Shown: positions 15,494-25,257, numbered from the stretch's first letter. The stretch: DNA of 64,000 bases from Paenibacillus typhae (GCF_900099765.1 NZ_FNDX01000008.1:1-64000); one strand, 5' to 3'. The notes: generated by a model from the letters alone, not told the origin. Translations and numbers: made by a program.

Positions 15494-16711
15494 TTAATTC
15501 TCAAACTCCTCCAGCTCCTCCTGGGCATTCGGGCGGTAGCCGCCGCGGATGACGAACAGTGCCATCAGGCCGAAGCCGCAGGTTCCGATGAAGGTGAGAA
15601 AAGCACCGGACTGGTACATGCTCTGTGCGCCCAGGTTCTGGTACAGCCAGCCGCCGAGCACGCCGCCCAGAATGCCGGCGATGCCGCTCCAGGTCAGCGT
15701 ATACAGAGCCTGTCCGGAGGAGCGGTAAGGCTTTGGAACAAGCAGCATCGTCAGCTGGGTGCCGACATAGAAGAAGCCCCCGAAGGTAATGCAGTGCAGA
15801 ATCTGGATGAGTGCCACCTGAACCGGCGAAGTTGCCCCGGCCATCAGGCCCCAGCGGAACAGAAACAGCGCGCTTACTGCAGCCAGCAAGCCCAGCAGTA
15901 CGGAAATTTTGCGCTTCAGGAAGCGGTCGCACAGCACCAGCACGCCCATCTCCAGAATGGAGGAGAGGAAGACGGCGAGTCCGATCATGGTTTTGCTGCC
16001 GCCGAGTTCGGTTATATACAGCGACACAAAGGTGTTATTCATCGTATTGGGGATGGACACCAGGATGCCGAAGAAGATAAAGCACAGAAAGAACGGATTA
16101 TAAAAAATCTGCCGGAAGCCCTTGAACGGCAGCGGCGCAATCCCGATGGAGTGACTCAGCCGCGGCAGTGCAACCAGGGCGAGCATCGCCAGGCCGAGCA
16201 GCACCGCGAACAGATAGGATAATACGGAAACGCCAGCCCACTCAATCACCGGACCTGCCAAAATAGCCGTAAAGGCCCAGCCCAGTGACCCCCACAGCCG
16301 GTAGGAGCTGAAGCGGTGTCCCGTATTCTCGATATAGCTGAGAATCATGGTATTGCTCTGGGCAAACAGCGGACCCTGAAAGAAATAGAAAAAAAGGATG
16401 GAGATATAAATCATTTCATATGTATAGGCCTGAAAAACAAGCTGCGACAGCACCAGTGTCCCGGTAAGCATAACAAGGACGATCCTCCGGATATTCTGAT
16501 ACTTGTCGGTCCAGATTCCCCAGAACGGATTGGCTACGATGGAAACCAGTGCGCCTACCGACATCAGGCTGCCGATTTCAAGCTTGTTCATGCCGACATC
16601 CTGCAGATAAAGCGGAAAAAAGCTGGTGAACAGAACGACTGTCCCGTATACAAAAAAGTTAAACCATTTCAGAGAGGCAAAAGTTGGCTGCTTATTGTCA
16701 TTGTCCCGCAA
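15494..16711 (-). CDS. MFS transporter (MFS_1-like / nucleoside-symporter-like)
   Basis: A 405-residue membrane protein with about 12 transmembrane helices. The first cytoplasmic loop is NPFWGIWTDKYQNIRRIV, a variant of MFS motif A. The pattern LKWFNFFVYGTVVLFTSFFP near the start and GRLWGSLGWAF-like SYRLWGSLGWAFTAI in helix 5 are typical of the MFS_1_like/PucC-HsrA-like and phenylpropionate-permease-like group. The substrate is unknown. The TTG at 16711 is the preferred start, since AAAGGAG lies eight bases before it; a longer frame from 16750 lacks a good ribosome site. The terminator lies about 110 bases downstream. Confidence 0.8.
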   Translation of the reverse strand: MRDNDNKQPTFASLKWFNFFVYGTVVLFTSFFPLYLQDVGMNKLEIGSLMSVGALVSIVANPFWGIWTDKYQNIRRIVLVMLTGTLVLSQLVFQAYTYEMIYISILFFYFFQGPLFAQSNTMILSYIENTGHRFSSYRLWGSLGWAFTAILAGPVIEWAGVSVLSYLFAVLLGLAMLALVALPRLSHSIGIAPLPFKGFRQIFYNPFFLCFIFFGILVSIPNTMNNTFVSLYITELGGSKTMIGLAVFLSSILEMGVLVLCDRFLKRKISVLLGLLAAVSALFLFRWGLMAGATSPVQVALIQILHCITFGGFFYVGTQLTMLLVPKPYRSSGQALYTLTWSGIAGILGGVLGGWLYQNLGAQSMYQSGAFLTFIGTCGFGLMALFVIRGGYRPNAQEELEEFEN

Positions 16712-17013
16712 ATTGGGCACTCCTTTCCCGCCAGATGCCATGCCTTCCATGGAAGCACTATGAAATAGGCCCCATATATCACTGTAACATTAGTTGAAAA
16801 GGGATACAAACCATGTTTTATAAAACGCAGCCTTAAAAAGAGTGTAGTCAGGCCTAATACAGCGCCGCATGCATATAACGCCTCAGCAGCCGCCTGTTCT
16901 TCTGCATCCTATGACCCGTCATATGCCGACGCTTGTTGTCCCGCCGTTCCGCTGTTTTCAGATGGTAAAGTCTGATACGATTATCATATTATATCCCGCA
17001 ACAGGAGGACAAC
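16712..17013. other. Divergent intergenic region between an MFS gene and mobA
   Basis: About 300 bases hold the two divergent ribosome sites (AAAGGAG on the minus strand, CAGGAGGAC before mobA) and an A/T-rich block at 16976-16998 (ATACGATTATCATATTATAT) that probably contains the mobA -10 region. No clear operator, hairpin or small gene was seen. Confidence 0.5.
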
Positions 17014-17652
17014 ATGACGCGTTATTCAGGAATTATACTTACCGGCGGAGCCTCGCGCCGGATGGGTACAGATAAAGCGCTGCTTGAGCTTGGCGGCAGG
17101 CCTGTCTTGGCCCGGCTGGCTGAAGAGCTGGGGCAGCTGGCAGATAGCACAATCATCGCCTGCGGACCCCGGCAGCGCCTGGAGTACGGCAGCCTAGGCC
17201 TGCTGCAGGTGACGGATGTCTATCCGGGCTGCGGCCCCCTGGCTGGACTTCATGCCGCACTCAGGCATACGCGGCAGGATTGGAATCTGGTAGCAGCCTG
17301 TGACCTGCCGTTTGCCTCGGCGGAGTTTCTGCGTTACATGCTCACCGCTCATACAGAAAGCCAAATGAATACCGGCAGCCCCGGGCAGTCCGGCGGTGCA
17401 GATGCCGCAGTAGCAGTATCCCGGGAAGGCCGGGTGCAGCCGCTCCTCGGCCTGTATCACAAGCGGGTGCTTCCGGTGCTGGAAGCGGCGCTTGATGCCG
17501 GGAATTACAGGTTCATGGACTGTCTTAACAAGCTGGATGTGCTGTATGTGCCGGAGTCCGGGTTTACATCAGCTGCAGCCGATACGCCATCTCCTGTATT
17601 CAACATGAACACACCAGCGGACTATGCAGCAGCTGCAGCGCTTGTGCATTGA
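17014..17652 (+). CDS. mobA: Molybdenum cofactor guanylyltransferase
   Basis: A 212-residue cytosolic enzyme that attaches GMP to molybdopterin to give the MGD cofactor used by DMSO-reductase-type enzymes such as the one at 6.5 kb. The nucleotide-binding signature LTGGASRRMGTDKALLELG (residues 9-27) is typical, as are VTDVYPGCGPLAGLHAAL, the metal-binding ACDLPFAS and the C-terminal NMNTPADYAAA. CAGGAGGAC precedes the ATG. The gene is alone rather than inside a mob/moa operon; moaA is 6 kb away on the other strand. Confidence 0.93.
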   Translation: MTRYSGIILTGGASRRMGTDKALLELGGRPVLARLAEELGQLADSTIIACGPRQRLEYGSLGLLQVTDVYPGCGPLAGLHAALRHTRQDWNLVAACDLPFASAEFLRYMLTAHTESQMNTGSPGQSGGADAAVAVSREGRVQPLLGLYHKRVLPVLEAALDAGNYRFMDCLNKLDVLYVPESGFTSAAADTPSPVFNMNTPADYAAAAALVH

Positions 17653-17748
17653 GCTTTAAGGCATTAACTTTTCCGATCCTGTTTAATTTCAGTTTAAATA
17701 TCCGCCTTAAACTACAGAGGATCATTCCACCAAGAAAAGAGGAATCCC

Positions 17749-19626
17749 ATGAATACAAATAAACCGGACCGGAAGGAGCGGCAGGGTGCGGCCATGAAGC
17801 CGTTCCTGAAGCTGCTGCATCAGACCAAGCCCTCCTACGGGCTTCTTGCAGTTGCCGTTCTGCTGAGCATGGTTTCAACCCTGGTCGGCCTTGTCATCCC
17901 TATGTTCACCAAAAATCTGGTCGACGGCTTCTCCTTGGCCTCCATCAGCAGGCTGCAGATTGCGGGCATTGCCGGAGCGTTCATCGCCCAGACGATTGCC
18001 GGCGGTGTGTCCATTTACCTGCTGAATTATGTGGGACAAAAGACAGTAGCGGCACTGCGTGACCGGCTGTGGCGCAAATTCCTGGTGCTGCCCGTGTCCT
18101 ATTTTAACGATAACCGCACAGGCGAAAGCGTCAGCCGGATGACCAATGATACCGGGATTCTCAAAACATTAATCTCCGAGCATCTAGCCAGCCTCTTCAC
18201 CGGCGTGATTTCAATTGTCGGCTCGATTTCGGTCCTGCTGTATCTGAACTGGAAAATGACGCTGGTGCTGTTCACCGTGCTGCCGTTGTCTGCGCTCATA
18301 CTTGTGCCGCTGGGCCGTCAGATGTATAAAATATCGAAAGGGACGCAGGACGAAACGGCTTCTTTTACCGCTACGTTAAGCGGGGTGCTGTCAGAAATCC
18401 GGCTGGTGAAGTCCTCCGGGGCGGAAGCCAGAGAATATGAGGCCGGGCGGACCGGCATTATGAATCTGCTCTCTTTTGGCATACGGGAAGGTAAAATCAG
18501 TGCGATGATCAGCCCGCTGGTCTCCTTCGTGTTCATGATGCTGCTGGTGGTGATTATCGGCTACGGTGGTATGCAGGTGTCGTCGGGTGCGTTAACCGCT
18601 GGCGAGCTGGTCGCTTTTATCCTCTATCTGATCCAGATTGTGATGCCGCTGACCCAGCTGACCCAATTCTTCACCCAGATCCAGAAGGCCAAAGGCGCTT
18701 CGGAACGGATCATTGAAACGTTGGCGGCGGAAGAGGAGGTGTATGAAGGAGCTGAGGAAGCCGTTCAGGTGAAAGCGCCAATTGTAATTGAAGATCTGAG
18801 CTTTGGATATAAGACTGGCGAGCAGGTGCTGAACAAGGTCAGCTTCACCATGCAGCCGGGTCAGGTTACAGCGATTGTGGGTCCGAGCGGCGGCGGGAAA
18901 ACAACTCTTTTCTCATTGCTGGAACGCTTCTATCGGCCGGATCACGGCCTCATTAAGCTTGGCGGCAAGCCTGTTTCCACGTTCTCGCTGCGCTCCTGGC
19001 GTAAGCTGATCGGCTATGTATCACAGGAGAGTCCCCTGCTCGCCGGAACGATTGCCGACAATCTCGCCTATGGGCTGGACCGGCAGGTCACTGAAGCCGA
19101 AATGCGGCGTGCTGCGGAGATGGCGTATGCCGAAAAGTTCATTGAGGAGCTGCCGGACGGGTATCAGACCGATGTCGGTGAACGCGGTGTGAAGCTGTCC
19201 GGCGGACAGCGCCAGCGGATTGCGATTGCCCGGGCGCTGCTGCGTGATCCGCAGATCCTGATGCTGGATGAGGCAACCTCAAGTCTTGACAGCCAGTCTG
19301 AGGCGGTTGTGCAAAAGGCTTTGTCGAACCTCATGAAGGGGCGGACGACGATCGTTATTGCCCACCGGCTCGCGACGGTCGTGAACGCGGACCAGATTAT
19401 TTTTATGGAAAAAGGCCGGATTACCGGCAAAGGCACACACAAGGAGCTGCTGCTGGATCATGAGCTGTACCGGGAATTCGCGGAGCAGCAGCTGCAAATG
19501 AATGTACCTGAGCTGGAGAGCGCCCCGGCAGAGGGAGAGGAGGCACCTTTGGAATATGGCCAAAATACTGGTGGCGGACGACGATCCGCACATCCGCGAA
19601 TTGGTGGAAGTCTTTTTGAAGGCTGA
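17749..19626 (+). CDS. ABC exporter, fused permease and ATPase (BmrA/LmrA type)
   Basis: A 625-residue half-transporter that would work as a homodimer. Six transmembrane helices occupy about residues 28-310. The ATPase domain has Walker A GPSGGGKTT (378-386), Q-loop SQESPL, signature LSGGQRQR (483-490), Walker B ILMLDEAT (503-510) and the switch histidine in VIAHRLATV. Homologues export drugs or lipids. The last 24 codons overlap the response-regulator gene by 71 bases in another frame and form a low-complexity tail, so the natural end may once have been shorter. AAGAGGAA precedes the ATG. The downstream two-component system may control it. Confidence 0.9.
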   Translation: MNTNKPDRKERQGAAMKPFLKLLHQTKPSYGLLAVAVLLSMVSTLVGLVIPMFTKNLVDGFSLASISRLQIAGIAGAFIAQTIAGGVSIYLLNYVGQKTVAALRDRLWRKFLVLPVSYFNDNRTGESVSRMTNDTGILKTLISEHLASLFTGVISIVGSISVLLYLNWKMTLVLFTVLPLSALILVPLGRQMYKISKGTQDETASFTATLSGVLSEIRLVKSSGAEAREYEAGRTGIMNLLSFGIREGKISAMISPLVSFVFMMLLVVIIGYGGMQVSSGALTAGELVAFILYLIQIVMPLTQLTQFFTQIQKAKGASERIIETLAAEEEVYEGAEEAVQVKAPIVIEDLSFGYKTGEQVLNKVSFTMQPGQVTAIVGPSGGGKTTLFSLLERFYRPDHGLIKLGGKPVSTFSLRSWRKLIGYVSQESPLLAGTIADNLAYGLDRQVTEAEMRRAAEMAYAEKFIEELPDGYQTDVGERGVKLSGGQRQRIAIARALLRDPQILMLDEATSSLDSQSEAVVQKALSNLMKGRTTIVIAHRLATVVNADQIIFMEKGRITGKGTHKELLLDHELYREFAEQQLQMNVPELESAPAEGEEAPLEYGQNTGGGRRSAHPRIGGSLFEG

Positions 19627-20233
19627 AGGCATGGATGAGGTATATAGTGCTTCCGATGGTGTGGAGGCGCTGAAGCTGATGGAGGAGAACGGTGCGGATC
19701 TGGCAATTATTGATGTGATGATGCCCAGGATGGACGGCTGGGAGCTGTGCCGCGAGCTGCGCAGGAGCTATGATATCCCGATTCTGATGCTGACCGCCAA
19801 GGGGGAAACCGCACAGATTGTAAAAGGGTTTGAGCTCGGTACAGACGATTATCTGGTGAAGCCGTTTGAGCCGCCGGTGCTGATTGCCAGGGTAAAAGCG
19901 CTGCTGAAACGTTACCAGATTTCCGCCGCGCAGAGTGTAACCATTGGCCGTTTACGCATGAACCGCAAAACCTATGAGGTCTCCTCGGAGCTCGGCAGCC
20001 TTACCCTGCCGCTCAAGGAATTTGAGCTGCTGTTCAAGCTGGCCAGCTATCCCGGCCAGACACTGACGCGTGACCGGCTGATTGAGGAGATCTGGGGCTA
20101 TGATTTTGAAGGGAATGAGCGGACGCTGGATGTGCATGTCGGCCGGCTGCGCGAGCGGTTTCCCCGGGAACAGTACGGGTTTAACATCCGTACAATCCGC
20201 GGGCTGGGCTACCGTCTGGAGGTGGATAAATAG
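19556..20233 (+). CDS. Response regulator, OmpR/PhoB family
   Basis: A 225-residue DNA-binding regulator. The receiver domain has the acidic pocket VADDD (6-10), the phosphorylation site Asp53 in IIDVMMPRMDGWEL, Thr80 and Lys102 in LVKPFEP. The C-terminal winged helix (about 130-225) ends in the typical RTIRGLGYRLEVD. The ATG at 19556 follows GAGAGGAGG and lies within the end of the ABC exporter gene. The stop codon directly abuts the histidine kinase start. The three genes form one unit, so the pair may sense or control the exporter substrate. Confidence 0.93.
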   Translation: MAKILVADDDPHIRELVEVFLKAEGMDEVYSASDGVEALKLMEENGADLAIIDVMMPRMDGWELCRELRRSYDIPILMLTAKGETAQIVKGFELGTDDYLVKPFEPPVLIARVKALLKRYQISAAQSVTIGRLRMNRKTYEVSSELGSLTLPLKEFELLFKLASYPGQTLTRDRLIEEIWGYDFEGNERTLDVHVGRLRERFPREQYGFNIRTIRGLGYRLEVDK

Positions 20234-21298
20234 ATGGACAGAGGCAGGGCAGCGGATATTTTCAAAGCGGTTCTGGGTATCCTTGTGGTCATTACAGGCT
20301 TCTATCTATCGTGGAACGGCGGGTATTTCGGGTTAAAGCTGCTGGAGAAGCATTTTGGCTGGTCCCTGACGCCATATAAATCCCAGCTGCTGACGATGGT
20401 GCTGCAGTTCCTCATTCTGTTTCTGCTGGCCGGCACAACGGCGCTGATCGGCCGTCTGCGGGGCGATGAGCGGGCTTTTTATATTCCGATCATTACCGCC
20501 ATGAGGCAGATTGCCCAGGGGAATTTCAAAGTAGAGATCGAAAACAGCCGGCGCTACGGCCAGTTCGGCAGTATTGTAGAGGGCATTAATGAAATGGCCA
20601 GTGAGCTGGGCCGGATGGAGATTATGCGCCAGGATTTTATCTCCAATGTGTCGCATGAAATCCAGTCGCCGCTCACCTCTATCCGCGGCTTTGCCCGCGC
20701 CCTGCGGGATGAAGGTCTCAGTGCCGAGGCCAGACAGCATTACCTGGATATTATCGAGGCGGAGAGCAGCCGGCTGTCCGGGCTCAGCGACAATCTGCTG
20801 AAGCTGTCGGCGCTGGAGGCGGGAAGCTTTCCGTTTGAGGCTAAGCCGTACCGGCTGGACAGGCAGCTGCGCGATATGATTCTGGCTGCCGAGCCGCAGT
20901 GGCTGGAAAAGGATATTGAAGTGGAGGCAGACCTGGGGGACACCGTGGTCGTTGCCGTTCAGGATCTGATGAGCCAGGTATGGACGAACCTGCTGCATAA
21001 CAGCATCAAATTCACGCCGCAGGGCGGGCAGATCTATGTCCGGCTGCGGCCGGTGGAGCATGGCGTCGAAGTGGAGCTGCGGGATAGCGGAATCGGGATA
21101 GCGGAGGAGGAGCTGCCGCGGATTTTTGAACGGTTCTACAAGGCGGATAAGGCACGGAGCGCCAGCGGGGGCGGAAGCGGACTGGGTCTATCGCTGGTAA
21201 AAAAGATTGTTGAGCTCCATGAAGGCAGCATAACGGTAACAAGCCGCCCCGGCGAGGGGACGGATTTTGTGGTCCGGCTGCCGCAGCGGCTTCAATAA
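20234..21298 (+). CDS. Sensor histidine kinase
   Basis: A 354-residue membrane kinase. Two transmembrane helices (about 10-27 and 50-73) frame a very short external loop of about 22 residues, so it probably senses within the membrane or through a partner such as the ABC exporter. A HAMP-like linker follows. The phosphoacceptor is His141 in FISNVSHEIQSPLTSIRGF, and the ATPase domain has the N box NLLHNSIKF, G1 DSGIGIAEEELPRIFERFYK and G2 GGGSGLGLSLVKKI. It begins at the base after the regulator's stop codon. A strong terminator follows. Confidence 0.93.
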   Translation: MDRGRAADIFKAVLGILVVITGFYLSWNGGYFGLKLLEKHFGWSLTPYKSQLLTMVLQFLILFLLAGTTALIGRLRGDERAFYIPIITAMRQIAQGNFKVEIENSRRYGQFGSIVEGINEMASELGRMEIMRQDFISNVSHEIQSPLTSIRGFARALRDEGLSAEARQHYLDIIEAESSRLSGLSDNLLKLSALEAGSFPFEAKPYRLDRQLRDMILAAEPQWLEKDIEVEADLGDTVVVAVQDLMSQVWTNLLHNSIKFTPQGGQIYVRLRPVEHGVEVELRDSGIGIAEEELPRIFERFYKADKARSASGGGSGLGLSLVKKIVELHEGSITVTSRPGEGTDFVVRLPQRLQ

Positions 21299-21334
21299 AG
21301 CTGCCTGATATGGCGCAGCAAAGCTTGTGGGAGA

Positions 21335-21376
21335 CAGCAGCTGACAAATGTCAATTTGTCAGCTGCTGCTCTTTTT
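21335..21376 (+). terminator. Rho-independent terminator after the histidine kinase gene
   Basis: CAGCAGCTGACAAAT (21335-21349) pairs perfectly with ATTTGTCAGCTGCTG (21354-21368) around GTCA. CTCTTTTT follows. Confidence 0.92.
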
Positions 21377-21422
21377 GTTCCGGCGTCCCGGCGGGAGTCC
21401 TGAGTCTGTCTACATATTAAGG

Positions 21423-22991
21423 TTACACATTGACGGGTTCTCTTATTATTGCGGCCAATGCCGGCAGGCCTCTTTGCAGCTCATCGGGAGAGGCATAGGC
21501 GTAGGAAAGACGGAGATGCCGGCTGTCGCCGCGGTCGTACAGATCGCCGGTGTTGAGCAGCAGCCCGGCCCGCCGGGCGGACTCGAACAGCCGGCGCAGC
21601 GGCAGCGGGCGGTGCAGGGACAGCCAGATGTAGAAGCCGCCGGCGGGTGCGCTCCAGGTGGCCAGCCCGCTGAAGTGGGCGTCCAGCAGCTGCAGCATCA
21701 GCGCGCGCCGTTCACGCAGCCTGCTGCGCAGCAGGGCAAGGTGCTCCTCGTGGTAGCCGCCGTCCAGCCACCGGGCGGCGGCCATCTGGGACAGGGAGCT
21801 TGCACCGTAATCGGTCTGCATTTTGATGTCGGCGAGCCGGCGGATAACCGGCTCCGGGCCGACGATCCAGCCGATACGCAGGCCCGGGCTGGCCGCCTTG
21901 GAGAGTGTGCCCAGATGCAGCACTCTTCCCTCGCGGTCCAATGCCTTCAGCGGCAGCGGGGGCGGTGCATCCAGCCACAGCTCCTGGTAAGCCCCGTCCT
22001 CCAGAATCGGCAGTCCGATCCCGCCGGACACAGCCATCAGCTCCTGCCTCCGCGTCTCATCCATGACAATTCCGGTTGGATTGTGGAAGCTCGGGATGGT
22101 ATAGAGCATGGCCGCCCTGGTCCGCAGGGTTTCCGCTGCCAGCCGGCTGACCACCATGCCGCTCTCATCCACCTGCAAGCCGCTGAACTTTATGCCTGCA
22201 GATTGAAAGGCATGAATGGAGTAGAGGTAGGACGGCCTCTCCAGCAGGATTGTCGAGCTGCGCGGCAAGAGGCCCAGCGCAATCAGCTGCAGCCCTTGGA
22301 GCGCGCCGGAGGTGATCAGAATGGAGCCGGGCTCAGCCTGAATCCCCTGCTTCAGCAGCTGGCGGCTGACGGCGCTGCGGAGCCCGGCATTGCCGAGAGG
22401 CTCCTCGTAGGCCAGCGGCGGCAACGGCCGGGAGGCGAGCTCTGCCAGCACCCGGGTCATGGCTTCGCCGGGCAGCAGCTCAGGCGCAGGCTCGCCGGTA
22501 CCGAGACGGATCAGTCCCGGCTCGAATTCAAGCCGGTTGATCGCCTGCACAGCAGGCAGATTGGGGTAATGTGTTCCCTCCTCCAGATAATCACTCCAGC
22601 TGCCGTGAGCAGTACTGTTGTTACTGTGGTTGTCGGCAGCGGTAACCCGGGTTCCCCCGCCGCGTCTGCCCTCAATCAGCCCCTGCCCGGCAAGCGTCCC
22701 CAGCGCCGTCATTAACGTGCTGCGGTTCACGCCTAGCAGGCGGCAGAGCTCACGCTGCGGGGCCAGCTTCATGCCCGCGGGCCAGGCGCCGCTGCTGATT
22801 CTCGCGCTGAAGCAGGACGATATTTGCACGTGCAGCGGCAGCGGAGAAGCGGGGTCGGGCCGCCAGTCCTCCTGAAAATAAGCGGCAGGCGGAGCGTTGC
22901 CGAGCGGTACGCCTGATGGGGCAGAGTTAACAATATTCTGCGGTGGAGTGTGGGCTTGCGGGACGCCCGACCGGCTGGAGTTCAAATTCAA
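21423..22991 (-). CDS. MocR-type regulator (GntR helix-turn-helix fused to PLP aminotransferase domain)
   Basis: A 522-residue transcription factor. A GntR winged helix occupies about residues 48-117 (SPLPLHVQISSCF ... APQRELCRLLGVNRSTL). A fold-type I aminotransferase domain fills the rest, with the PLP lysine Lys365 in HLGTLSKAASPGLRIGW and SFHNPTG upstream. In this family the domain senses PLP, an amino acid or a related effector. The start is the TTG at 22991, with AAAAGGAG eight bases before it; a much longer upstream frame is not plausible. It is divergent from a LysE-type exporter gene, which it probably controls. Confidence 0.9.
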   Translation of the reverse strand: MNLNSSRSGVPQAHTPPQNIVNSAPSGVPLGNAPPAAYFQEDWRPDPASPLPLHVQISSCFSARISSGAWPAGMKLAPQRELCRLLGVNRSTLMTALGTLAGQGLIEGRRGGGTRVTAADNHSNNSTAHGSWSDYLEEGTHYPNLPAVQAINRLEFEPGLIRLGTGEPAPELLPGEAMTRVLAELASRPLPPLAYEEPLGNAGLRSAVSRQLLKQGIQAEPGSILITSGALQGLQLIALGLLPRSSTILLERPSYLYSIHAFQSAGIKFSGLQVDESGMVVSRLAAETLRTRAAMLYTIPSFHNPTGIVMDETRRQELMAVSGGIGLPILEDGAYQELWLDAPPPLPLKALDREGRVLHLGTLSKAASPGLRIGWIVGPEPVIRRLADIKMQTDYGASSLSQMAAARWLDGGYHEEHLALLRSRLRERRALMLQLLDAHFSGLATWSAPAGGFYIWLSLHRPLPLRRLFESARRAGLLLNTGDLYDRGDSRHLRLSYAYASPDELQRGLPALAAIIREPVNV

Positions 22992-23189
22992 AGGGCAGGC
23001 TCCTTTTCTATGCTGAGTATATTGATCGTATACAGCTAGTCTCTTGTGGACTCTTTTCCCGGAGTATATCATATTCTGCAGTTTGTTCTTAACTTGGTTG
23101 GCAGGCTGAATAAGATTTGGATGGTTACTGGCGGGACGGAAGCGTGTACGATAAACGGGCAACGGAATGGCGGAAAAGGGGAGCTTATA

Positions 23190-23807
23190 ATGACAGAGGC
23201 AATTGTACATGGAATGATTCTGGCTTTTGGACTGATTTTACCGTTAGGGGTGCAAAATATATTTGTCTTTAACCAGGGGGCATTGCATTCAAGGTTTCGC
23301 AGTGTGCTGCCCGTCGTTGTAACGGCTGCGCTGTGTGACACCCTGCTGATTGCGGCTGCAGTCGGTGGGGTGTCGCTGCTGCTGCTTACGCTGGACTGGC
23401 TGACTCCGGTAGTCTACGGGGCGGGCGTGCTGTTTCTTGGGTACATGGGCTGGCAGATATGGTCGGCGGCTCCGGCATCCGGAGAGGTGAAGCAGCTCTC
23501 AACCAGGGGGCAGGTCGGCTACGCGCTGTCGGTGTCACTCCTGAATCCGCATGCCCTGCTGGATACGGTCGGTGTTATCGGTACGGGCTCGCTTGGCTAC
23601 GAAGGGGCTGAACGCTGGGGATTCGCTGCGGCAACGGCTGCTGTATCCTGGCTGTGGTTTCTGGGTCTGGCAGGGGCAGGGAGAATACTCGGACGGGCGG
23701 ATACCTCAGGCAAGGCCATCCGGCTGCTGAACCGGGGATCGGCACTGCTGATCTGGGCGATGGCTGTTTATATGGGGCTTCAGCTGTGGAGAAGCTTCCA
23801 GGCCTAA
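23190..23807 (+). CDS. LysE/ArgO-type amino acid exporter
   Basis: A 205-residue membrane protein with about six transmembrane helices. The N-terminal helix has the LysE-family pattern GMILAFGLILPLGVQNIFVFNQG, and SVSLLNPHALLDTVGVIG marks the central family motif. LysE/ArgO proteins export basic amino acids such as lysine and arginine. The ATG at 23190 follows AAAAGGGGAG; a longer frame from 23046 has no ribosome site. Divergent from the MocR regulator, with about 200 bases between the two starts that should hold both promoters. Confidence 0.9.
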   Translation: MTEAIVHGMILAFGLILPLGVQNIFVFNQGALHSRFRSVLPVVVTAALCDTLLIAAAVGGVSLLLLTLDWLTPVVYGAGVLFLGYMGWQIWSAAPASGEVKQLSTRGQVGYALSVSLLNPHALLDTVGVIGTGSLGYEGAERWGFAAATAAVSWLWFLGLAGAGRILGRADTSGKAIRLLNRGSALLIWAMAVYMGLQLWRSFQA

Positions 23808-23872
23808 AATAATCCCGCATAACAGAGCGGTGACATGGAAACTGGCTCTGACGATTTGCAGGATTTTGTAAA

Positions 23873-23926
23873 AAAATATACGGGGGTGTTCCAAACAGCC
23901 TTTACAGGCTGGTGGAACACCCCCGT
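23873..23926 (-). terminator. Rho-independent terminator after moaA
   Basis: A 14-bp perfect stem, ACGGGGGTGTTCCA (23880-23893) with TGGAACACCCCCGT (23913-23926), is followed on the minus strand by ATATTTTTTT. It may also slow plus-strand transcripts from the LysE gene. Confidence 0.9.
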
Positions 23927-23932
23927 CTTATG

Positions 23933-24934
23933 TCAGCCGCCGATCTGCGACATGCGCCGCTTGGTCGGCGTATGGCTCTGGGCCTTCTTCTCCAGGGCCA
24001 GAGCCATTTCATGATTATGCGGCTTGTTGCCCAGCGCCCGGCGGAACAAGTCCTGCACAGCCGCAGGGTCCTGCACGAGCGGGCGTACATTGTATTCGTC
24101 CGCCCAGTACAGGCAGGCCTTGATGTGGCCGTCGGCCGTCAGCCTCAGCCGGTTGCAGTTGTCGCAGAAATGCTCGCTGACCGGATGGATCAGCCCGAAG
24201 GTGCCCTGCGCACCGGTAACGCGCCGGTTCTGTGAAGGTCCGTTGCCGGAGGGCATCCCGGCTTCCTCGGTTGTCCAGCCGGCCGCAGTGCAGGCGTCGA
24301 TGACCGTCTCCAGCGGCAGATAGGTCTGCCGCCAGGAATCACTGGCACTGCCGATCGGCATATATTCAATGAATCGCACATTAAGCGGGCTGTTCAAAGT
24401 GAGCGAGATGAAATCCTTGATTTCATCATCGTTGATGCCCTTCATCAGCACGACGTTCAGCTTGATCGGGGAGAGACCGGCCGCATGGGCGGCTTCAATT
24501 CCCTTCAGGACCCTTGAGACATCACCGCCGCGCGTGATCATCGAGAAGCGGTCCTGCTTCAGTGAATCAAGGCTGATATTCACCCGCGATAGCCCGGCCT
24601 GCTTCAGCAGGGCGGCTTTGGAGGGGAGCATCATGCCGTTGGTTGTGAGTGAGATATCGTCAATCCCTGGTATGGCAGCAATCATGGAGACAAGCTGCTC
24701 CAGATCCTTGCGCACCAGCGGTTCTCCGCCGGTGAGCCGTACTTTGCGCAGCCCGAGCGGCGCGAGCGCCTTCATGACAGCGGTAATTTCTTCATAGCTC
24801 ATAATCTCGTCCTGCGGCTGGAATTGCATTCCTTCCGCCGGCATACAATAAATGCAGCGCAGGTTGCAGCGGTCTGTAACCGAAATGCGGAGATAATCAT
24901 GTAATCGTCCAAAAGGGTCGGTCAACGGTTCCAT
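23933..24934 (-). CDS. moaA: GTP 3',8-cyclase
   Basis: A 333-residue radical SAM enzyme that performs the first step of molybdenum cofactor synthesis, turning GTP into 3',8-cyclo-GTP together with MoaC. The N-terminal cluster ligands are Cys23, Cys27 and Cys30 ([10 protein letters not shown]). The C-terminal cluster ligands are Cys257, Cys260 and Cys274 ([11 protein letters not shown] ... KACL). The protein ends in GG, as required of MoaA. GGAGGAG precedes the ATG on the minus strand. It is not next to other moa genes, but mobA and a molybdoenzyme chaperone gene lie close by. Confidence 0.96.
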   Translation of the reverse strand: MEPLTDPFGRLHDYLRISVTDRCNLRCIYCMPAEGMQFQPQDEIMSYEEITAVMKALAPLGLRKVRLTGGEPLVRKDLEQLVSMIAAIPGIDDISLTTNGMMLPSKAALLKQAGLSRVNISLDSLKQDRFSMITRGGDVSRVLKGIEAAHAAGLSPIKLNVVLMKGINDDEIKDFISLTLNSPLNVRFIEYMPIGSASDSWRQTYLPLETVIDACTAAGWTTEEAGMPSGNGPSQNRRVTGAQGTFGLIHPVSEHFCDNCNRLRLTADGHIKACLYWADEYNVRPLVQDPAAVQDLFRRALGNKPHNHEMALALEKKAQSHTPTKRRMSQIGG

Positions 24935-25257
24935 AAGCTCCTCCCTTCTTCATGATGCATTTTATATTAAATTTTAAAGACTACAATAGTTCCCGTCAAT
25001 AAAAGGACAACCTAAATGATAGGGGGACAATAGTACCGAGGCGCAGTCTAAATTTGACAGAAGTGCGACAATTTATCCCAATGGACATAGAATGCTCACC
25101 GAAAGCGCTTTACATGTTCGATATAATAAAGGTGCCTAGACAGAAGTCTTTACATTTGATCTTTTGCGAAAGACACAGCTATGATACCGGAAGCGCAGCA
25201 GCTGATCAGCTGCCTCAGAAGATGCGCCCGGTCAAACCAATAGGGAGGTTTTGCAAA
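24935..25257. other. Divergent region between moaA and the TorD-type gene
   Basis: About 320 bases without a convincing gene. A consensus -10 TATAAT lies at 25122-25127, but no -35 box sits at the right distance. CGAAAGCGCTTTAC at 25100-25113 has the core of a catabolite-control (cre) site, though both ends deviate from the consensus TGWNANCGNTNWCA. No FNR-type dyad was found here. Confidence 0.4.

Noticed and set aside
21348..22715. Long open frame on the plus strand opposite the MocR gene
   Set aside because: Low-complexity Gln/Gly/Pro composition and no ribosome site; the MocR domains on the minus strand are complete.
25100..25113. cre site before the TorD-type gene
   Set aside because: The AAAGCGCTTT core is present but both outer positions deviate from the consensus; a similar core at 56517-56530 before upp is also imperfect. 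Kept only as a weak possibility.
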